From the NCBI GenBank assembly GCA_016758905.1, contig JAEPQZ010000016.1, positions 124,001 through 188,000 on the forward strand: 64,000 bases of DNA, given 5' to 3'. The notes under the pieces are model-generated. The model was not told the origin of the DNA and searched no databases. It saw only the letters and a program-made list of their open reading frames with translations. Source of the DNA: Umbelopsis isabellina (lineage: Eukaryota > Mucoromycota > Umbelopsidomycetes > Umbelopsidales > Umbelopsidaceae). This document shows, in pieces, positions 57,201 to 64,000 of this stretch. The translations under genes and the position numbers were made by a program. Each line of letters begins with the position of its first letter. The stretch's first letter is position 1.

Positions 57201-60200
57201 TCCTTTCGTACCTCTTTCCGAATGCAAGCAATGAAGGCAGGTATCAGTATGTTAACGCCGGGTAACGACAAGGAGAACAATCTAATACTGTTTCTCAGAA
57301 TAGCTTGCACAGCAACTTCATCAGGCCGAGACAGTGCATCCAAAAGTGTCTGATAGAACAAGGGATAATAGCCATCAGGTACCTCTTGATCAGCACGCTG
57401 GCACATCATGCGGCACAGAACACCATAAGCGGTTGCTCGACCCAGGGAATGAGATCTATGAGATTTACACATTTAAGTACATTCTGATTTTAGCAGTCAT
57501 AAATAAAAAATTGAAGCGACGCTTACGGAGGAAGGTCTGAGGCTTGGAAAAACCATGGAGCTAATTCGTAAAGGGCCGGCACAGCAGTAGCTTTGTAGGG
57601 CTGGTATGCTCTGACAAGTGCTAGCGTGTCCCAGATATCGACCAAGCAATTCATGGCGATGGCATGTGTATATGGGCTCTGTTTTAAATATGGAGATCAA
57701 ACAACAAAGGTGAGTAAGTGGTGAAGGGCTGCAATGTATGAGGTATTGCTCCTCACCTGAATTTCATTAACGTTGCCCATAACGCATATCATGTTCTTCC
57801 ATACTTTCAGTATGGCCAAGCCGGACCAATTCATGCTATGCAAATTCATGAATTCTGAACTGTCGAACACAGCAAGGCTGGCGGCTGCAGGAAATTCGCC
57901 TCCATGACCTGACGATGATAGATAGTTGTTATCCAAGACATGCTGAAACGATGAGGTAGAGGTGCGATTCGACTAGACAAAGTATTAGATCTCGTTGTAC
58001 GTAGTTGCAACTTTTCCATACTAAAGCACCTTACCTTGCTTGGAATTCCCAAATTCTCGTCTGTCAACTGCCTCTCACCAATGCTATTAATGCTCTTTTT
58101 GTCACCATCCCTCTCCGCCTTACTATCGGAATGCAAATCTACAAACTTGGAACTAAAAGTAATAGAACCTGGCTCCTTTTTGAGCACTGATCTCTCTGCG
58201 TCGTTAAAACCTTCAGTCGCGGGTGGAGAGGAACTTCCTTTGTCTTTCAATTGGACGTTAATCTCAAATCTACAGCAACTATCCAATTACAATGTTACAT
58301 ACCTGTGTTAGGGATAATACTTTTCAGACCAAACCTCACACTGGTAGAAATTGGGCGAGATGTACTGGGTGGTTCAACCAAATCCTCGGTCGAAGCATCT
58401 CTATGGCGGCCATCATTGATTGGCGCGCTTGCAGCTGAAAATGGTGCTGAGCGGCGGTCACCGACTTTGAAGTTTCTAGAAAGGATATTGCTACTACCTA
58501 GCAGTGAACTGGTGCTGCTGTTTTGAGGTTCGGCATCTGTCACGTCAGCAGAATGTCCAGGCGAAGACGTGTGACCGCTGGCGGATGGTAGAGATCGCTC
58601 TGACTGATTGAGTTCATACAATTGGCCACTGCTGCCAGATGACACTGGCCGTCCTGACCTGTTGACCAACATTCGAGGATCACCATGGATACTCTGATGG
58701 CGCGATCGTGTCTTGTTGGCTCGACTCTTTGATCCTTGGTTCAGCTGAGATGAGTGTCTGTTGCCGGTGAAGTAGTCACTCATATTATGTTTACTGTGGG
58801 ATGCAAATTCGGTATCGAGGTTCACAAGATATAGTCGCATCGCCAGTATTTTGGTCAGCAAGTGCATATGTTTCTGTCGAGTCAAGAATATTAGCGACGA
58901 CAAAAAATGCATTTGCAAGCTTTTTTTTTATGTAACATACCACCCATTGATTCAATAGCTGAGGCCAGCGATGAGCAGAGACCATTGAATTCTTCAAACG
59001 CATCCAAAGTTCGGAATTGGTAGTTCCAGATCTCGCAAAAGCAGCAAGTAATGTCTAAAAATGAATGATCTCAGATCAGTCACCATAATCATCTTCTACC
59101 ACAAAGGAATTAATTTCATTACCTCGCAAACAAAATCGGCAAGATCATCAGCCAAAGCATGTACGGGAATAAGGGTATACTTTTCGGTAGAATTCATCAG
59201 TTTGTCTCGAATATTCATCAAGCAAGTGAGTATGACTTCCCAACTCTGAGTCTCTATTTCTATTCCATTATCTGCAACGATGATCGCTCGGTATATGTTC
59301 AATGCATCCTTGTAGAGGTTGACAAGTCCCTCCCAGTCGCTCGTATTCTGAACGCTTTCTGCCACGGCGTCCCTATTTCGGTATCTCGACAGATCAGTCG
59401 AGTTCTCGCCAATGTGATCGAAGATAGTCTGGACCATTAAAAAGTATCGTCTTAGATACACGTTAGCGGCAGAGTAGTCAGCGGTGGTTTGATTGGATGA
59501 CGATCTCTTCAAGCTAGATGATGAAGCTTCATCCGCATCTACATTATCCTGCGACAAAGTGATTTGGCTATTACCCATGGATGCTAGCGAGGTATTGCTT
59601 GCTGAGGTACTGAAAGTTCCTCCTTTCCCATGATATCCGCCTGACGAACTAGACCGTCTTAAAAATGCTGGTCGTTCATCTTCTCCACTGATGGCCCATA
59701 CACCCAGCACATGCATTGCCGCGCGCACTGTTGTTCGATAGTCTTGATTGGTGCTTGGTAATATCAAAGATTGCCTTAACAATTCGTGAATGATTTCTCT
59801 GCTCTGCGGTGATCCTAAAATAATGGATTTGACAATGGGTACAGCAGGAGAAGATGCAGATGGCAGGTAAGACGGATGAGTTGAAGGCACTGTACACTTG
59901 GCATCCAATCCATCTAGTGTAAGAAAGAGTAACAGCAATTCTAGCACGCTTGGCGGGCAAGACGCAAACCCAAAGTCTGTAAAGAAGACACATTTAGCTA
60001 ACGATTGTATATACCAATGATCCGATCGAACACATACTTGACAAAGATCCGGTTTTTGGCACGCCTTCTAGCTTAAGCTCTATAGCTGTAGCGGGAAAAA
60101 ACTTGGACAAGTAGTAGGTACGGAATATGCGAAATAGAAACTTGGCGCTTGCAGATGCTGCATCAATGCCCATACCGGTGGCAATACCGTCGTCCATCTC

Positions 60201-61572
60201 GTACGTGTCTCCAGGAGGAAATTCATATTCGTCAGGTGGTGGCTGTGATCCAACAGCGACATATGCAAGTCTGACAAAGTTAAACAGAAATATATGGATT
60301 AACGAAATAGAGTCATTGAATGTAGGTGGGTTGGGGTTTGGAAATAGAGGTGCTTGTGGTCCAGCTATGGTATGAATATTATTAGTAAAGCATTTCAATG
60401 TAGTGATAGCAGAAGCTTGGTGGGGAGGAGTTTACTTACTGGATATGATGGATTGTCGTAGATCTCTATTAGCTTTTTTAATCCTTTCATGTCTATCCAA
60501 TCCATGTCCGAATGCCTTTTCAGTGTTTCGCTCATTGATGCGCTTGACGAACTGTAAACCTCCATTAGTGTTCTGACTTGGTCTGTAGTCCTTGTCTTCG
60601 GAGGTTGAATTTGCATCTTGTGTTGGGTTTCCACTTGACACAGCCTGAATATCATCTAGCAAGAAAAGATCCAGCGATATTGCATTGGCAAACAATCCCA
60701 TACATTCAGGATATTCCACAACTTGATCATTCAGCCATAACAACAACAGGTGAAATCCCAAAGCACGTAATCGAGGATGATTTCCATGATCAAGTATATG
60801 AGAAAGTATAGTTGCTACAATACCATTAATGCAAAGCGATAGCATGATTTACTATAAAATTTCTTAGACTTACCAATATTTTGTCGTTGCCATCCGTTTC
60901 TCATCAACTCTGGGACATACAAAAACATCTTTCGTAACAATAGCAATGTCTTTTGCAAGCTCGTCAACTCCTTTGAATGCCAGCTGGTAGGTCGATCTGT
61001 TTTTTCTGTTATTGACAGGTTAACATCAAAAGACCAGAATTTTCACGACGTGTACACAACGGTACTCACGTTTGATCTTTTCAATTTGACTCATGCATGT
61101 CTCAAATATCACCTGGAACACCTGTTCTGCATTCTCTTGGAAGAAACGAGCTTGATCAAAGTTGTTGGTTGCATCTAAAAAATGCATGGAGTAAAATTCT
61201 ATCAGCCAGGTGTCTAAAAACCAGCATTGAAATGGTACGGGTATTACCAATGAAGCTCCACAGGCTTTGCGCTCTCGTTTTAATCTTTTGGCGTTCGTCT
61301 AAAAAGTTCTTTGCCTTCTTCTTTAACTTGTCATTGCGCTCATCTTTACTAATGGGCAATGTAGGCGCAATATGCGGTTCAGGTGATGCCGGTTCCGGTG
61401 TAGGTAGCTCGCTATGGCTACGTGTATGCTTTTCTTCTGTGTGAGCAAACGTGTTGGACTTCTTCTTGAATCTCGATACCGTGCTTGAACGCCTCAGTAG
61501 CTTCGCGGCTGAGCTAGTAGTGTTGTGTGGTACATTTGGCTCCTTTGGCAATTCATTCGCTTTATCGGACAT
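54288..61572 (-). CDS. RALGAPA: Ral GTPase-activating protein alpha subunit homologue
   Basis: Assembled from 18 exons between 61572 and 54288, about 2,030 residues, close to human RalGAP-alpha. The N-terminal region has LDERQKIKTRAQSLWSFID then FFQENAEQVFQVIFETC, and LRALGFHLLLLWLNDQ, all matching RalGAP-alpha helical repeats. A Ser-rich disordered part follows (~58300-58800). The C-terminal Rap/Ran-GAP domain lies in exon 54428-55336: IALLYVGDGQEDEQAILHN, LGWEIDIATHDGYLGGL, and HIGNDHVHIVWNEH with the catalytic Asn thumb near residue 1901. The last exon (54288-54342) adds SFENFMNKIF. The frame at 54424 would stop early if that junction were missed. With a beta subunit it inactivates Ral/Rheb-like GTPases upstream of TORC1. 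The junction near 58262/58340 is the least certain. Confidence 0.93.
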
Positions 61573-63181
61573 TGAGGAAAAAAAAGATCAGTGCGATCTA
61601 GGAAAGCCAATGGTGATGTCCAATTGCCGTACTCTCTAGGACGTTGGTTGGTTTACAATCGTTATAGCAAAGACAAGTTGGCTGGCAATCGTGTGGTGGT
61701 TTGAACCTGAAATGAGTTGGATGTCAGAAATTACCGCATTGGTCCATGTCACGTGGACTTCTGCTTGGCTGGCTGCATGAAGACTTGTAAAAGCGGTCCG
61801 TGTGGTAGGCCAAGCTTCTTTCACCGAGCATGCCATTGATATGCGGTAAGACCCATTTAATAATTTTAAGTCTCTTATTCCAAAATAAAATGATACAATA
61901 AAGCATATAATCACCATGTCTACATATACTTGCATTTTGATAAACTACCAATGCACTGAAAATGCCCAATGGTAGTCTTGTACGTAGCTGGAAGTACCGA
62001 AGAATAGCTTTAGAAATAAGTCGGTATTTACTGTTATTGTTCATGATCAGCCATGAGTAGTCCCAAAAATTGGGAACAGCGGCTAATTAGTCATTTTGAC
62101 ATTTATGTTTGTAAGTCGGTACATACGGGGCACGAAGCAGCACATCTTGGCATGCTTTGAAGATAAGCCTAATTGCTTGGCTCAGACTTTATCTGAATAT
62201 CAACAACAGCAGTACGATATAACTGGACGCCCACATAACCAAACAATATAGCAGCCGAATTCCATATACATTTATTATTCATGCATCAAACCGCATTTTG
62301 CATACCCCCCATGGTACCTAAACATAGCTGCCTTTTTTACACTTGATGAAAGTTTAGTGGTGCCATGATTCGTGCGCAACTCCGAATTGCGGGATTCTAG
62401 TGTGTTGGGTCGACCGCCGACCAAAATGGGCAAAATCTGGATTATACTTCGTTCTCCCAATTGTTGGCCACCATCATGCGAGGCCAGAAACATTAGGAAA
62501 TAGTCTTTTATCATAGTCGCATGATTTTGAACCGTATCATCCTAGAAATCAATATATTCGTTTTCGTTACACGTTACAAAATCAGGTTTGCGATTTAGTC
62601 ATAGCGATGCAAACATGTGCAAATTCTATACAGTTTTGGGTAGTGAATACCATAATGGTTGGGTGACCTAATTGACAAGCTTCTTTTTCATATGATACTC
62701 GCGATTTTTTAAACCCTTCAAGCTTCACGTGGAAATGGCTTGGGCTCAATAAGGATTCATTTGGCGATCGGTAGTTTGATAGTAAACGAAGTATGGCCTC
62801 ATCTTTTCGTGCTTTGTTGGGTAAAAAGAAAAATCGGTTTAATATTAGAAAGCGATAAGCGTGTTAAGTTGCATACCATCATGATGTTAAGTAGATTCTA
62901 CTTGATGAATAAAATCAAAGCATGACCATCACTCTACTATTGAGTTATCCAAGTACAAGTTTTTTTTTCAACATTTGATACGGAACATAACCAGCACTCA
63001 AGCTTTGGGGATTTGTGAGCCAATCAAATTTCAAAGTTTGTCTTACCCTAACTAAAAAGTCCCAATCTTAGCCCATCTCCTACCTAAAAAAAAAAATTGA
63101 GTTGAATAATGATTCGAATATAAATGGCCTGCTCCAGAACTCCATTGGTTCTTTCTTTTAACTCTTTATTTTTTGACCAAA
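61573..63181. other. Divergent intergenic region, 1.6 kb
   Basis: Between the RalGAP and desaturase starts. Open frames at 61636-61935, 61724-62044 and 62275-62514 show no protein-like sequence. Nothing else was recognised apart from the desaturase TATA box. Confidence 0.45.
63118..63125 (+). promoter_or_regulatory. TATA box of desaturase gene
   Basis: ATATAAAT about 60 bp before the start codon, followed by a CT-rich leader. Confidence 0.5.
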
Positions 63182-64000
63182 ATGTCGAGTACGACTGCGC
63201 CCACTTCTGCTCGAGTTTACACAAAGAGTGAGTCTCCTCGGCCACCAATGCCTATTGGCGCTATGCCACCCTTGTTCGACGACAAGGTAACCATGAACAA
63301 TTGGCACAAGCACGTCAATTGGATTCACACTACCTTGTTGATCGGCACTCCCATCATTGGTCTTTATGGAGCTCTTACTACTGATCTTCAGACCAAGACT
63401 TTGATCTGGTCTATCATCTACTACTACATCACTGGTATCGGTATTACTGCCGGTTACCATAGATATTGGGCTCATCGTTCCTATCGTGCGTCTCGTTTGT
63501 TCCAAGTTATCCTTTGTCTCGCTGGTAGCGGTGCCGTTGAAGGTTCTATTCAATGGTGGTCTCGCGGCCATCGTGCTCATCACAGGTACGGTTTTACAAA
63601 AAAAAAAATATATATTCAAAATCGATAGCAGAAAAATAATTTTTGATTGTTCTGACCCCAAATCCCCAATTTTTTTATTTTAACCAATTAGATGGACCGA
63701 TACCGACAAGGATCCCTATAGTGCCCATAGAGGTCTTTTCTTTTCGCATTTGGGATGGATGCTTGCCAAGCGTCCCAACAGCCGTATTGGTTATGCTGAT
63801 ACCGCTGATTTGAAGGCTGACCCTATCGTCAGATTCCAACAAAGACATTACCCATGGTTTGCCCTTATTATGGGATTCATTGTCCCTACCCTTGTTGCCG
63901 GTCTTGGCTGGGGTGATTATCGCGGAGGTTATTTCTACGCTGGTGTCCTTCGTCTCGTGTTTGTTCACCATGCTACTTTCTGCGTTAACTCCCTTGCTCA
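63182..64000 (+). CDS. OLE1: Delta-9 (stearoyl-CoA) fatty acid desaturase, N-terminal part; continues past right edge
   Basis: Exon 1 63182-63585 and exon 2 from 63692 are joined in phase over a 106-nt intron. About 237 residues are visible. The first two His boxes are HRYWAH (residues 93-98) and HRAHHR (130-135), the latter completed across the intron to read HHRWTDTDKDPYSAHRGLFF. Two membrane pairs flank them. Ole1-type enzymes introduce the first double bond in palmitoyl- and stearoyl-CoA at the ER using cytochrome b5; fungal forms carry a C-terminal b5 domain, which would lie beyond the window. I chose ATG 63182 over 63173 by family start and context (CAAAATGTC). Confidence 0.95.

Overview
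The window is fungal nuclear DNA, most likely from Mucoromycota and probably Mucorales. Nearly every gene is cut by short introns of about 55-80 nt with GTAAGT-like donors and CTAAC-like branch sites. The genes are typical fungal housekeeping genes. Several fit early-diverging filamentous fungi: a full-length RalGAP alpha homologue, a secreted polysaccharide lyase of the PL8 type beside a GH16 enzyme, an Msb2-like signalling mucin, and a small Cys-rich secreted protein with a Kex2-type site. I see no retroelement, virus-derived element, CRISPR array, rRNA or convincing tRNA. I assembled exons by hand from splice signals and reading phase, so each gene model below is frame-consistent but has no transcript support.

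Layout: 1-2645 is a large unassigned helical protein running off the left edge. 2917-4811 is an APC-family GABA/polyamine-type permease. 5997-8558 (PL8 lyase) and 9140-10184 (GH16) diverge from a shared 0.58-kb promoter. A gene-free block of 3.5 kb (10185-13641) follows, then an AzgA-type purine permease with a 13-nt microexon (13642-15559), an Msb2-like mucin (16659-19118), an SR splicing factor (19844-21472), a possible unlisted small gene (22200-22816) and a Chz1-type histone chaperone (23158-23957).

The centre is dense: UBA3 (NEDD8 E1), a Miro-like EF-hand protein, a Gtt1-type GST, a PEBP-family protein, an Hsp31/DJ-1-family enzyme, primase small subunit PRI1 (with two GC-AG introns), an M28 carboxypeptidase of the Vps70/FOLH1 type, OLA1, an Hst2-like sirtuin, an F-box/RCC1 protein and a TM9SF protein.

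The right part holds USE1 (SNARE), PEX19 (CaaX-ending), an alternative NADH dehydrogenase, the small secreted protein, an 18-exon RalGAP alpha homologue of about 2,030 residues, and the 5' part of a delta-9 desaturase that leaves the right edge.

The genes do not form one pathway. Neighbours are co-oriented or divergent with individual promoters, as usual in fungi. Local functional links are limited to the divergent PL8/GH16 pair, both secreted carbohydrate-active enzymes, and possibly the two nutrient permeases. The purine permease has an inverted pair of GATA motifs upstream that suggests nitrogen control.
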